Shown piece after piece: positions 8,003 to 15,105 of a stretch of DNA of 35,761 bases (positions are counted from its first letter, which is position 1; each line of letters begins with the position of its first letter). This DNA is from Bacillota bacterium (GTDB lineage: Bacteria; Bacillota_I; Bacilli_A; RFN20; CAG-288): NCBI GenBank assembly GCA_023398335.1, contig JAEWSJ010000016.1:1-35761 (forward strand). The letters are read 5' to 3'. Made by a program: the position numbers and the translations under genes. The notes beneath the pieces were generated by a model. It was given only the letters and a program-made list of their open reading frames with translations. It was not told where the DNA came from and did no database searches.

Positions 8003-9913
8003 ATGAGTTGCTTAAAAAAAATAACAAGCCGTGGACAATTTGATGATTTATCAGATAGTTTATTTGGCTTATTAGATTTAAAAAGAGGAAAAAAGACTGA
8101 AGGAGCTGATAAATACATTATAGGTGTATGTTCAGGTACTGGATGTCGTGCTTCCGAATCTGCTGATATTCTTAAAGAGTTAATTAAAGAAGTAAAATCT
8201 CATAACTTAGAAGATAAAGTTCAAGTTATGATTTCAGGATGCTTTGGATTTTGTGAACGTGGTCCGATTGTAAAAATCTATCCAGATCATACTTTCTATA
8301 CAAAAGTTAAGCCGTCTGATGCCAAGAGAATTATTGAAGAAGATATAATCAATCATAAATTTGTCGAAGATCTTCTTTATGTAAATCCAGCTGATGGTAA
8401 AAGAATTCCAATTCAAGATAATATTCCGTTTTATAAAAAGCAAGTTAGAATTGCTTTACGTAACTGTGGATTTATCGATCCAGAGAGTCCTCAAGAATAT
8501 ATTGCTAACAAGGGTTTTAAAGCTTTAGAAAAAGTTTTGTTTGGCTTATCACAAGAAGAGACAATCAATGTTCTTAAAGAATCTGGTTTACGTGGTAGAG
8601 GAGGCGGTGGCTTCCCAACTTATCTTAAACTAGATATTTGTCGTAAGAACCCTGGCGAACAAAAATATGTAATATGTAATGCTGATGAAGGTGATCCAGG
8701 GGCTTTCATGGATCGTTCCATTATGGAAGGCGATCCATATAGTATCGTAGAAGCTATGACAATTGTTGGCCATACAACTGGTGCAACAAAAGGTGTAGTC
8801 TATATTCGTGCTGAATATCCTTTGGCTGTTGAAAGACTAGAAAAAGCTATTGAAGAATCTCGTGCAATGGGATTCTTAGGTAAAAATATTTTAGGCTCTG
8901 GTTTCAATTTCGATATTGAGATAAAGTATGGAGCTGGTGCTTTCGTTTGTGGTGAAGAAACCGCACTTATTAAATCTGTTGAAGGTGACAGAGGTGAACC
9001 TGTAGTAAAGCCACCATTCCCTGCTCAAAAAGGTTTGTTTGGTTGCCCAACAACCGTTAATAATGTTGAAACATTTGCTAATATTCCATATATTTTCACT
9101 GAAGGAGCGGATAAGTTTGCGGCTTTAGGAACTGAAAAATCTAAAGGAACAAAAGTTTTTGCTCTAGCGGGTAAGATTAATAATGTTGGCTTAGTTGAAG
9201 TACCAATGGGTACCACTTTAAGAGAAATTATCTATGATATTGGTGGTGGGATTAAAGGTGGTAAACCATTTAAGGCTGCTCAAACAGGTGGCCCATCCGG
9301 TGGTTGTATTCCTGCTTCCTACATCGATATACCAATCGATTACGATAATTTACAAACTATCGGTTCAATGATGGGATCTGGTGGCCTTATTGTTATGGAT
9401 ACTGATAATTGTATGGTTGATATTGCTAAATTCTACTTAGGATTTACCGTTGATGAATCGTGTGGTAAATGTACTCCGTGCCGTGTTGGAAATAAGAGAT
9501 TGTTAGAAATTTTGGAAAGAATTTGTAATGGTGATGGTACATTGGAAGATTTGGATAAACTTGAAAAGTTATCTAATGTCATTAAAGACACTGCTCTTTG
9601 TGGATTAGGTCAATCTTCTCCAAACCCAGTTTTATCCACTCTAAAATACTTTAGAGAAGAATATGAATCACATGTCATTGATAAATTATGTCCTGCTCAT
9701 GCTTGCCGTGCTTTATCACGTTACTCTATTAACGAAGACAAGTGCGTTGGTTGTGGTAACTGCTATCGTAAGTGCCCAGTTGAAGCTATTTTCAAGACTG
9801 AGAGACATGCAACTCGAAATCCAAGATTATTCGTATATCAAATCGATGAACACAAGTGCATAAGATGTGGTACATGTGAAGGTAATTGCCCAATTAAGGC
9901 AATTTCATTATAA
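8003..9913 (+). CDS. hydB: NuoF-like NAD(H)/FMN subunit of bifurcating hydrogenase
   Basis: This 636-residue flavoprotein exchanges electrons with NAD(H) and passes them to HydA. It starts with a thioredoxin-like [2Fe-2S] domain (C43, C48, C80, C84). The FMN/NADH-binding core follows with GRGGGGFP (198-205), CNADEGDPGAFMDR, and GAGAFVCGEETALI. A [4Fe-4S] cluster is bound by C487-x2-C490-x2-C493 and C533. Two ferredoxin-type [4Fe-4S] motifs end the chain (C581/584/587/591 and C619/622/625/629). This architecture matches HydB of the Thermotoga and Acetobacterium enzymes rather than complex I NuoF, which lacks the terminal domains. GGAGG at 7992-7996 supports the start. An ATG five bases earlier (7998) meets a stop after two codons and is ignored. 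Confidence 0.93.
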   Translation: MSCLKKITSRGQFDDLSDSLFGLLDLKRGKKTEGADKYIIGVCSGTGCRASESADILKELIKEVKSHNLEDKVQVMISGCFGFCERGPIVKIYPDHTFYTKVKPSDAKRIIEEDIINHKFVEDLLYVNPADGKRIPIQDNIPFYKKQVRIALRNCGFIDPESPQEYIANKGFKALEKVLFGLSQEETINVLKESGLRGRGGGGFPTYLKLDICRKNPGEQKYVICNADEGDPGAFMDRSIMEGDPYSIVEAMTIVGHTTGATKGVVYIRAEYPLAVERLEKAIEESRAMGFLGKNILGSGFNFDIEIKYGAGAFVCGEETALIKSVEGDRGEPVVKPPFPAQKGLFGCPTTVNNVETFANIPYIFTEGADKFAALGTEKSKGTKVFALAGKINNVGLVEVPMGTTLREIIYDIGGGIKGGKPFKAAQTGGPSGGCIPASYIDIPIDYDNLQTIGSMMGSGGLIVMDTDNCMVDIAKFYLGFTVDESCGKCTPCRVGNKRLLEILERICNGDGTLEDLDKLEKLSNVIKDTALCGLGQSSPNPVLSTLKYFREEYESHVIDKLCPAHACRALSRYSINEDKCVGCGNCYRKCPVEAIFKTERHATRNPRLFVYQIDEHKCIRCGTCEGNCPIKAISL

Positions 9914-9925
9914 GGAGGATAGATC

Positions 9926-11665
9926 ATGATAAATATTAAAATTAATGATATACCTGTCCAAGTAGATGAAGGTGTATCCGTTCTTCAAGCTTGTCGTAAT
10001 TTAAGCATTTATATTCCAACTTTGTGTTATGTTCCTCTTCATTTAGGTGGAGAAAAGAATAATACTGCCTCATGCCGTGTATGTGTAGTTGAAATAAAAG
10101 GAAGAAGAAATCTTGCTCCAAGTTGTTCAACTTTATGTACCGAAGGAATGGAAATATATACTTCAACACAAAGAGTAATTATGGCTCGTCGTACTGTTGT
10201 TGAATTGCTTCTTTCTGATCACCCTCAAGACTGCCCAACATGTGATAAAAACATGCATTGTAAATTACAAGAAGTAGCTTTCAAAATGGGAATAAGAGAC
10301 TTACCATTTAAAGGCGAGATGTCAAAAGAAGATAAATATACTTCAAATAACTTTGCAATTCGACGTAATCCAGCAAAGTGTATTCTCTGTGGAGCTTGTG
10401 TTACAGTTTGTAATAACATCCAAAAAATGGGAATATTACACGAATACTCACGTGGCTTTAAAACTCAAGTTGGACCAGCTTTTGGTCTTCCATTAGATGC
10501 CACTGCTTGTACCTATTGTGGTCAATGTGTAAACGTTTGCCCTACCGGTGCAATTATTCAGTCTAGTGATGTTAATGATGTTTGGAAACTTTTAGGTGAC
10601 AAAACTAAACATGTTATTGTTCAAGTTGCGCCAGCTGTTAGAGTCGCTTTAGGCGAAGAATTTGATTATCATATCGGTACTTCGGTAACCGGTAAAATTC
10701 CTTCCGCTTTACGTACTATGGGCTTCAAGCACGTATTTGATACTGATTTTGCTGCCGATTTAACTATTGTTGAAGAAGCAACTGAACTAGTTTCTAGATT
10801 GAAAGAAGGAAAGAATCTTCCTTTAATCACATCATGTTGTCCTGGTTGGATTAATATGATTGAAAAAAAGTATCCTGAATTATTGAATTTGCCTTCTTCT
10901 TGTAAATCACCTCACGAAATGTTCGGTGGAGTTTGTAAAACATATTTTGCTGAGAAAATGGGATACGATCCAAAGGATGTTGTTGTTGTATCAATAATGC
11001 CATGTGTTGCTAAAAAAGATGAAATCAATCGTGAAGCCTTGAAGGAAAATGGTTTAAAAGACGTTGACTATGTTTTAACCACAAGAGATTTTGCTCGTAT
11101 GATTAAAGAAGCTGGTATTAACTTTGATGCTTTACAAAATTCAAATTTTGATGATCCATTAGGCGAATCTACAGGTAGTGCTGATATCTTTGGCTCTACT
11201 GGTGGTGTTATGGAAGCGGCAATTCGTACTGCAAAGTATTGGATTGACGGAAAATGCGAAGATCTTGAATATGAATCAATAAGAGGAGTTGATGGTATAA
11301 AAGTTGGCTCTGTATCTGTTGGTGGTAAAAAACTAAAGGTCTGCGTTACATCTGGTTTAGGTAATGCTCAAAAAATATTACAAATGATTAAAGACGGTAC
11401 TGCTGATTTTGATGCCGTTGAAATTATGGCTTGCCCAGGTGGATGTATTAATGGTGGCGGTCAACCAATTCAATCGTCTAAGATGTCAATTTCAATTGTA
11501 CGTGCACGTCAACAAGCTTTATACACTGAAGACAGAAGTAAATTAAGAAGAATTTCAGCAGAAAACAAAGCTGTTTTGAAATTGTATTCGGATTACTTTG
11601 GTGAATTTGGTTCACATAAAGCTCACGAAGTATTACATACGCATTTTAGTTCTAGAAAAAAATAA
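9926..11665 (+). CDS. hydA: Catalytic [FeFe] hydrogenase subunit HydA
   Basis: This 579-residue protein is the H2-forming subunit of the trimeric, probably electron-bifurcating hydrogenase (NADH plus reduced ferredoxin to H2). Domains in order: plant-type [2Fe-2S] (C34, C50, C53, C67), His-Cys [4Fe-4S] (H99, C103, C106, C112), and two [4Fe-4S] motifs (CILCGACVTVC and CTYCGQCVNVCP). The H-cluster domain has TSCCPGW (302-308), MPCVAKKDE (C360) and MACPGGCINGGG (C503, C507). A C-terminal small-subunit-like segment follows (RARQQALYTED onward). All canonical residues are present. GGAGG at 9914-9918 supports the start. No HydE, HydF or HydG maturase gene is in the window, so maturation must be encoded elsewhere. 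Bifurcation is inferred from subunit composition. Confidence 0.95.
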   Translation: MINIKINDIPVQVDEGVSVLQACRNLSIYIPTLCYVPLHLGGEKNNTASCRVCVVEIKGRRNLAPSCSTLCTEGMEIYTSTQRVIMARRTVVELLLSDHPQDCPTCDKNMHCKLQEVAFKMGIRDLPFKGEMSKEDKYTSNNFAIRRNPAKCILCGACVTVCNNIQKMGILHEYSRGFKTQVGPAFGLPLDATACTYCGQCVNVCPTGAIIQSSDVNDVWKLLGDKTKHVIVQVAPAVRVALGEEFDYHIGTSVTGKIPSALRTMGFKHVFDTDFAADLTIVEEATELVSRLKEGKNLPLITSCCPGWINMIEKKYPELLNLPSSCKSPHEMFGGVCKTYFAEKMGYDPKDVVVVSIMPCVAKKDEINREALKENGLKDVDYVLTTRDFARMIKEAGINFDALQNSNFDDPLGESTGSADIFGSTGGVMEAAIRTAKYWIDGKCEDLEYESIRGVDGIKVGSVSVGGKKLKVCVTSGLGNAQKILQMIKDGTADFDAVEIMACPGGCINGGGQPIQSSKMSISIVRARQQALYTEDRSKLRRISAENKAVLKLYSDYFGEFGSHKAHEVLHTHFSSRKK

Positions 11666-11671
11666 TGTATT

Positions 11672-11700
11672 GGCTCTGTTAAAACAGAGCCTTTATTTTT
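11672..11700 (+). terminator. Rho-independent terminator of the hydCBA-type operon
   Basis: GGCTCTGTT (11672-11680) and AACAGAGCC (11683-11691) form a nine-base-pair perfect stem with a tiny loop, followed by TTTATTTTT. It starts six bases after the hydA stop. Confidence 0.9.
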
Positions 11701-11711
11701 AGGCGATATTA

Positions 11712-11740
11712 TTGACATATGTCAGAAATTAAACTAATAT
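11712..11740 (+). promoter_or_regulatory. Promoter of the DUF134-NifX gene
   Basis: A perfect TTGACA (11712-11717) is followed by a 17-base spacer and TAATAT (11735-11740). An overlapping TATAAT at 11738-11743 would give a 20-base spacer. The start codon is 19 bases beyond the -10 box, with AAGGAG at 11747-11752 between. Confidence 0.7.
11713..11724. promoter_or_regulatory. Perfect 12-base palindrome over the -35 box (putative operator)
   Basis: TGACATATGTCA equals its own reverse complement and overlaps five of the six bases of the -35 box. The gene it controls encodes an HTH-containing DUF134 protein, so autoregulation is an attractive but untested reading. I did not find a second copy at the other promoters examined in this window. 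Confidence 0.5.
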
Positions 11741-11759
11741 AATATTAAGGAGATTTGAA

Positions 11760-12482
11760 ATGGGACGTCCTCAAATTAAGCGTGTTGTTCATTGTAAAAA
11801 TATTGAAAAAGAATTTAAGCCCAATTCTTGTATAGTTAATAAGAATGTTGTTTTATCACTTGATCAATATGAAACAATTCGTCTTATTGATTATGAAAAT
11901 AAGACCCAGGAAGAATGCGCATTTATTATTGGTGTTTCACGAACTACAATTCAAAGCATCTATGATGAAGCTAGAAAAAAACTAGCAACCGCATTAGTAG
12001 AGTCGAAAGTTCTAAAAATTTGTGGTGGAAATGTTATTTGTTCAATAAACAATAATGAATTCTATCCAAATAATAAAAAGGTTTCAATCGTTCAAAAAGG
12101 AGAAAAGAAAATGATTATTGCAGTAACTTATGAAAATGGAAAAGTCTTTCAACATTTTGGTCACACAGAATATTTTAAGATTTATGTAGTTGAAGATAAG
12201 AAAGTTGTTTCCTCAAAAGTAATATCATCAAATGGTGAAGGTCATGCGGCTTTAGCGGGATTATTAAAAAGAAATAATGTTGATGTTTTAGTATGTGGTG
12301 GAATCGGGGGCGGAGCTATTAATGCTTTGATGGAAAATAACATTGAGGTTTATGCTGGAAATGATGGCGATGCTGATAACATTGTTAATGATGTTATAGA
12401 AGGAAAGATTAGAATAAATTCTTCCTCAACATGTTCGCATCATGATGGTGAGCATCATTGCGGAGAACATGGTTGTAAATAA
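11760..12482 (+). CDS. DUF134 HTH - NifX/NifB-type fusion protein
   Basis: This 240-residue protein has two recognisable parts. Residues 1 to about 95 match DUF134/UPF0251 predicted DNA-binding proteins: MGRPQIKRVV start, then a sigma-like helix-turn-helix (DQYETIRLIDYENKTQEECA with GVSRTTIQSIYDEARKKL). Residues 118-222 match the NifX/NifB C-terminal cofactor-binding fold: IIAVTYENGKVFQHFGHTEY, VLVCGGIGGGAINAL. The tail is His/Cys-rich (CSHHDGEHHCGEHGC) and could bind metal. The NifX-type domain carries iron-sulfur or iron-molybdenum clusters in its relatives, and here there is no nif context, so a role in Fe-S or H-cluster regulation is inference. Start supported by AAGGAG at 11747-11752. 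A strong internal ribosome binding site precedes Met118. Confidence 0.85.
   Translation: MGRPQIKRVVHCKNIEKEFKPNSCIVNKNVVLSLDQYETIRLIDYENKTQEECAFIIGVSRTTIQSIYDEARKKLATALVESKVLKICGGNVICSINNNEFYPNNKKVSIVQKGEKKMIIAVTYENGKVFQHFGHTEYFKIYVVEDKKVVSSKVISSNGEGHAALAGLLKRNNVDVLVCGGIGGGAINALMENNIEVYAGNDGDADNIVNDVIEGKIRINSSSTCSHHDGEHHCGEHGCK
12097..12113 (+). promoter_or_regulatory. Internal ribosome binding site and in-frame ATG within the fusion gene
   Basis: AAGGAG (12097-12102) lies eight bases upstream of ATG 12111, which is in frame as codon 118 and sits exactly at the first residue of the NifX-type domain (MIIAVTYENG). Free-standing NifX-like proteins commonly begin this way. The site could yield a separate 123-residue NifX-like product. 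Confidence 0.55.
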
Positions 12483-12489
12483 GCTTTAT

Positions 12490-12520
12490 TTGTAATTTTA
12501 CATGCTAAGTATTGTATAAT
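12490..12520 (+). promoter_or_regulatory. Possible promoter of the Mrp gene
   Basis: A perfect TATAAT (12515-12520) lies 37 bases before the Mrp start. The best -35 candidate is TTGTAA (12490-12495) at a long 19-base spacing. Read-through from the upstream gene is equally possible, since no terminator is seen between them. Confidence 0.4.
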
Positions 12521-12557
12521 AATAAAGTAATAAAAAATTTAGAAAGAGAGATAAAAT

Positions 12558-13403
12558 ATGGCAGATTCGTCTTCATGCAATCACCACTGTGAAGGTTGTT
12601 CTTCCGCGGGTAGTTGTGAATCAAAAATTGTTCGTTCCAATTTAGCTAATGGAGCTAAGATAAAACACTGTATTGGCGTAGTATCTGGTAAAGGAGGCGT
12701 TGGAAAATCCTTCGTTTCTTCTTATTTAGCGGTATTGTTAGCTAAAAAAGGATACCGTGTTGGTATCTTGGATGCTGATATTACCGGCCCTTCAATTCCA
12801 TTTTCTTTTGGCTTAAAGGATAAAGCAGTAGGTAATGACCAAGTTATCTATCCTGGAATTACCAAGAAATTAAATATTCAAATAATATCATCTAATATGT
12901 TACTTGATAATGAAACTGATCCAATTATTTGGAGAGGACCAATGATTGGTCAAATGGTTGATCAATTCTATTCTCAAGTGTTTTGGGATAATTTGGACTT
13001 CTTGCTTATTGATATGCCCCCGGGGACAGGAGATGTACCACTCACAGTATTCCAATCAATCAAAATTGATGGTGTAGTTATTGCAACTACTCCGCAGGGT
13101 TTGGTATCGCTCATAGTTGAAAAATCAGTTAATATGGCTAATATTATGAATATTCCAACTATTGGTTTAGTTTCTAATATGTCATATGTTAAATGTCCAA
13201 AATGTGGTGAAAATATTTACATTTATGGAAAAGACAATGTTGAAGAATTAGCAAAGAAATACAACATTGCCACTTATGCATCTGTTCCTTTTGATAATGA
13301 AATTACTTCATATGTTGATAAAGGTAATATTGAAGAACTTGATGTTCCATATTTAAATCCAATTGTTACATCAATTGAAGAATTTGCAAAATTGACAAAG
13401 TAA
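12558..13403 (+). CDS. mrp: Mrp/NBP35-family Fe-S cluster carrier ATPase
   Basis: This 281-residue P-loop ATPase belongs to the Mrp/NBP35/ApbC group, which binds and transfers [4Fe-4S] clusters to apoproteins. The N-terminus carries a cysteine cluster (C7, C11, C14, C20) like that of NBP35 proteins. The deviant Walker A is GKGGVGKS (44-51), and DADITGPSIP and LLIDMPPGTGD follow. CPKC at 213-216 provides the two cysteines used for the bridging cluster in dimers of this family. Length is normal for an Mrp lacking the N-terminal MIP18 domain. The ribosome binding site (AGAAAGAGAG) is weak. Its place between a NifX-type protein and two upstream hydrogenase loci suggests service to Fe-S enzymes. 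The cytosol is the expected location. Confidence 0.92.
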   Translation: MADSSSCNHHCEGCSSAGSCESKIVRSNLANGAKIKHCIGVVSGKGGVGKSFVSSYLAVLLAKKGYRVGILDADITGPSIPFSFGLKDKAVGNDQVIYPGITKKLNIQIISSNMLLDNETDPIIWRGPMIGQMVDQFYSQVFWDNLDFLLIDMPPGTGDVPLTVFQSIKIDGVVIATTPQGLVSLIVEKSVNMANIMNIPTIGLVSNMSYVKCPKCGENIYIYGKDNVEELAKKYNIATYASVPFDNEITSYVDKGNIEELDVPYLNPIVTSIEEFAKLTK

Positions 13404-13404
13404 T

Positions 13405-14157
13405 ATGGATGAGATAAATAAATTCTTAAGTAATTTCAAATCGTTAGAAAAGAAATTAATTGATATCAGTGGTTTGGAGAATGAATATACTTCTTTTTCA
13501 CGCGCGTTATCAAAAGTTCATTTTGATAAACTTAATGAATTGGTAAGCGATGATCAAATATATGATTTTCTCCGAAGTGCATCAGATTTAAGAAACATAT
13601 TATCTCATCAAAATGATATATGTGTTCCTTCCACAGAATTTAACGCTAAATTTGAAGAAATAGTAAATGAAATAATTAATCCTTTAGAATGCATTGATAT
13701 TGCAACTAAGGGTAATGATATTATGTATGTTGAACTTTCTTCAAATGTAATTAATGTAGTTAATGAAATGGAAAAGCGTCATTATTCTCATGTTCCTGTA
13801 ATTAAAGGCGGAAAAGTCATTGGTGTCTTTTCTCGATCGATATTTTTTGAATATATTTATTTTAACAAAAAACTTGTTGTTAACAATGAATACATAGTTG
13901 AAGATTTTATCCGTCAAACAGATCTACAAAAGCATCTAAATGAAAGTTTTGTCTTTGTATCAAGAAAAATAAAAGCCTATGCTTTACTAAAATATTTCTC
14001 TAAGAAAAAAGCCGGAGAAAGAAGAGTATCTGTTGTCTTTATTACCGAAAACGGAAGACCAGAAGAAAGACTCTTGGGAGTTCTTACTGAAACGGATTTA
14101 CTAAAGTTACCTTTGTATGAACGTCAAATTAATTCTTTAGGAAAAATTGTTAAATAA
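13405..14157 (+). CDS. Helical (HEPN-like?) N-domain plus CBS-pair protein
   Basis: This 250-residue protein has a helical N-terminal domain (about 1-100) and two CBS motifs (about 105-155 and 190-240: HYSHVPVIKGGKVIGVFSRS, and RRVSVVFITENGRP with LLGVLTETDLLKL). CBS pairs usually bind adenine nucleotides and gate an attached domain. In the N-domain, R63-N-I-L-S-H68 has the Rx4H form typical of HEPN folds, many of which are ribonucleases, but one short motif is thin evidence. The gene begins two bases after the Mrp stop, without a clear ribosome binding site, so it is probably translationally coupled to Mrp. The specific function is unknown. Confidence 0.75.
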   Translation: MDEINKFLSNFKSLEKKLIDISGLENEYTSFSRALSKVHFDKLNELVSDDQIYDFLRSASDLRNILSHQNDICVPSTEFNAKFEEIVNEIINPLECIDIATKGNDIMYVELSSNVINVVNEMEKRHYSHVPVIKGGKVIGVFSRSIFFEYIYFNKKLVVNNEYIVEDFIRQTDLQKHLNESFVFVSRKIKAYALLKYFSKKKAGERRVSVVFITENGRPEERLLGVLTETDLLKLPLYERQINSLGKIVK

Positions 14158-14182
14158 CTTGCTGAAATACGCAAGTTTTTTT
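14156..14182 (+). terminator. Terminator of the DUF134-Mrp-CBS cluster
   Basis: AACTTGC (14156-14162) pairs with GCAAGTT (14171-14177), followed by further Ts. It overlaps the stop codon of the CBS gene. Confidence 0.8.
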
Positions 14183-14185
14183 ATT

Positions 14186-14210
14186 AAAAAACCGCCAAAT
14201 AATTGGCGGT
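14186..14210 (-). terminator. Terminator of the tRNA-Arg transcript
   Basis: On the minus strand, ACCGCCAA and TTGGCGGT (14203-14210 and 14191-14198) form an eight-base-pair stem with a four-base loop, followed by a T tract. It lies 16 bases beyond the tRNA 3' end. Confidence 0.85.
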
Positions 14211-14226
14211 TAAGATGCATCAATAA

Positions 14227-14303
14227 TGGTGACCCAGGAGCGACTCGAACGCCCGGCCCACAGCTTAGAAGGCTGTTGCTCTATCCAGCTGAGCTACTGG
14301 GCC
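14227..14303 (-). tRNA. tRNA-Arg (anticodon UCU)
   Basis: The minus strand folds into a complete cloverleaf of 77 bases including encoded CCA. The acceptor stem is GGCCCAG with CTGGGTC, the D stem is GCTC/GAGC, and the anticodon stem is ACAGC/GCTGT around the loop CTTCTAA. The anticodon TCT reads AGA and AGG. The T arm is GGGCG-TTCGAGT-CGCTC. AGA is by far the preferred Arg codon in this AT-rich genome, judging by the genes here. Confidence 0.97.
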
Positions 14304-14320
14304 ATTTCTCATGCTTGATT

Positions 14321-14349
14321 ATAATAAAATATTTAGAAGGTAAAATCAA
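14321..14349 (-). promoter_or_regulatory. Promoter of tRNA-Arg
   Basis: On the minus strand, TTGATT (14344-14349) is followed after 17 bases by TATTAT (14321-14326). An overlapping TATAAT at 14318-14323 is the alternative -10 box. This leaves about 15-18 bases to the mature tRNA 5' end. Confidence 0.6.
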
Positions 14350-14448
14350 GATGTTTTTGCTATCTTTTACGATTTGTTGCCTCTAAATAATACTTATTTA
14401 TAAATGTTTTTGACAATTTTAGTGCAAGTAGGAAATCAATTTTCATTA

Positions 14449-14457
14449 TGGTATAAT
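14449..14457 (+). promoter_or_regulatory. Extended -10 promoter of the PAP2 gene
   Basis: TGGTATAAT is an extended -10 element (TGnTATAAT) 25 bases before the start codon. The TTGACA at 14410-14415 is 36 bases upstream, too far to be its -35 box. Confidence 0.6.
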
Positions 14458-14481
14458 TATAGATAATAATTGGAGGTTACT

Positions 14482-15090
14482 ATGTTCTTTTTAAGAGACA
14501 TTGGATTTATGGATAATCCGTTTGATTATGCTATATCTGAATTTATGATGAAAATGCATAATAGCTTACTGGATAAATTTTTTGAAACGATTACGCATCT
14601 AGGCGACAACGGCATTTTATTTATTCTTGTTGCTTTAGTGTTGTTATTCAATAAACAAACAAGAAAATCAGGAATAGCCTTGGCAATTTCATTAATTTTA
14701 TGTCTTATTTTCAATAATTTATTTATTAAAATTGTCGTAGGAAGAAACAGACCTTTTATTGATCATTTGGAGTTTTACGATACAGTTTATAACTTGCTAA
14801 TTCCTCCGACATCAGGTAGTTTTACCTCTGGTCATGCGTGCGCTTCTTTTGCTTTTGCTACTTCAATTATGCTGTCGTATAAAGATAAAAAAATCTATTG
14901 GATATCGGCTTATGTTTTAGCTTTTTTAATCGCGTTTTCCCGCTTGTATTTATTAGTTCATTATTTTACGGATGTCTTATGCGGAATGATATTAGGAATA
15001 GGATTAGGTTTTGGTGGATTTTATTTATTTAAACTGCTACAATATATTGTTGCGCTTCTAGCAACTAGCAATGAACAGAAATCTAACTAA
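14482..15090 (+). CDS. PAP2-family membrane phosphatase
   Basis: This 202-residue integral membrane protein belongs to the type 2 phosphatidic acid phosphatase family, which removes phosphate from lipid phosphates such as undecaprenyl pyrophosphate or phosphatidylglycerophosphate. The three catalytic motifs are present: KIVVGRNRP (K-x6-RP), TSGH in SFTSGHACASF (the usual PSGH with Pro replaced by Thr), and SRLYLLVHYFTD (SR-x5-H-x3-D). Several hydrophobic helices surround them. I start at ATG 14482 because TGGAGG (14471-14476) is five bases upstream. An in-frame TTG at 14470 would place the start on top of that ribosome binding site. The substrate cannot be told from sequence. Confidence 0.88.
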   Translation: MFFLRDIGFMDNPFDYAISEFMMKMHNSLLDKFFETITHLGDNGILFILVALVLLFNKQTRKSGIALAISLILCLIFNNLFIKIVVGRNRPFIDHLEFYDTVYNLLIPPTSGSFTSGHACASFAFATSIMLSYKDKKIYWISAYVLAFLIAFSRLYLLVHYFTDVLCGMILGIGLGFGGFYLFKLLQYIVALLATSNEQKSN

Positions 15091-15105
15091 AAAAGCGAGG
15101 AAATT

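Noticed and set aside
14147..14386. 79-codon plus-strand reading frame with GDPGATRTPGPQLRRLLLYPAELLGH
   Set aside because: It is a translation of the antisense strand of tRNA-Arg and its terminator, a well known false-gene pattern. It has no ribosome binding site and overlaps the CBS gene end.
14470..14481. TTG start giving a PAP2 protein four residues longer
   Set aside because: The codons would lie on the GGAGG ribosome binding site itself. ATG 14482 is correctly spaced after it.
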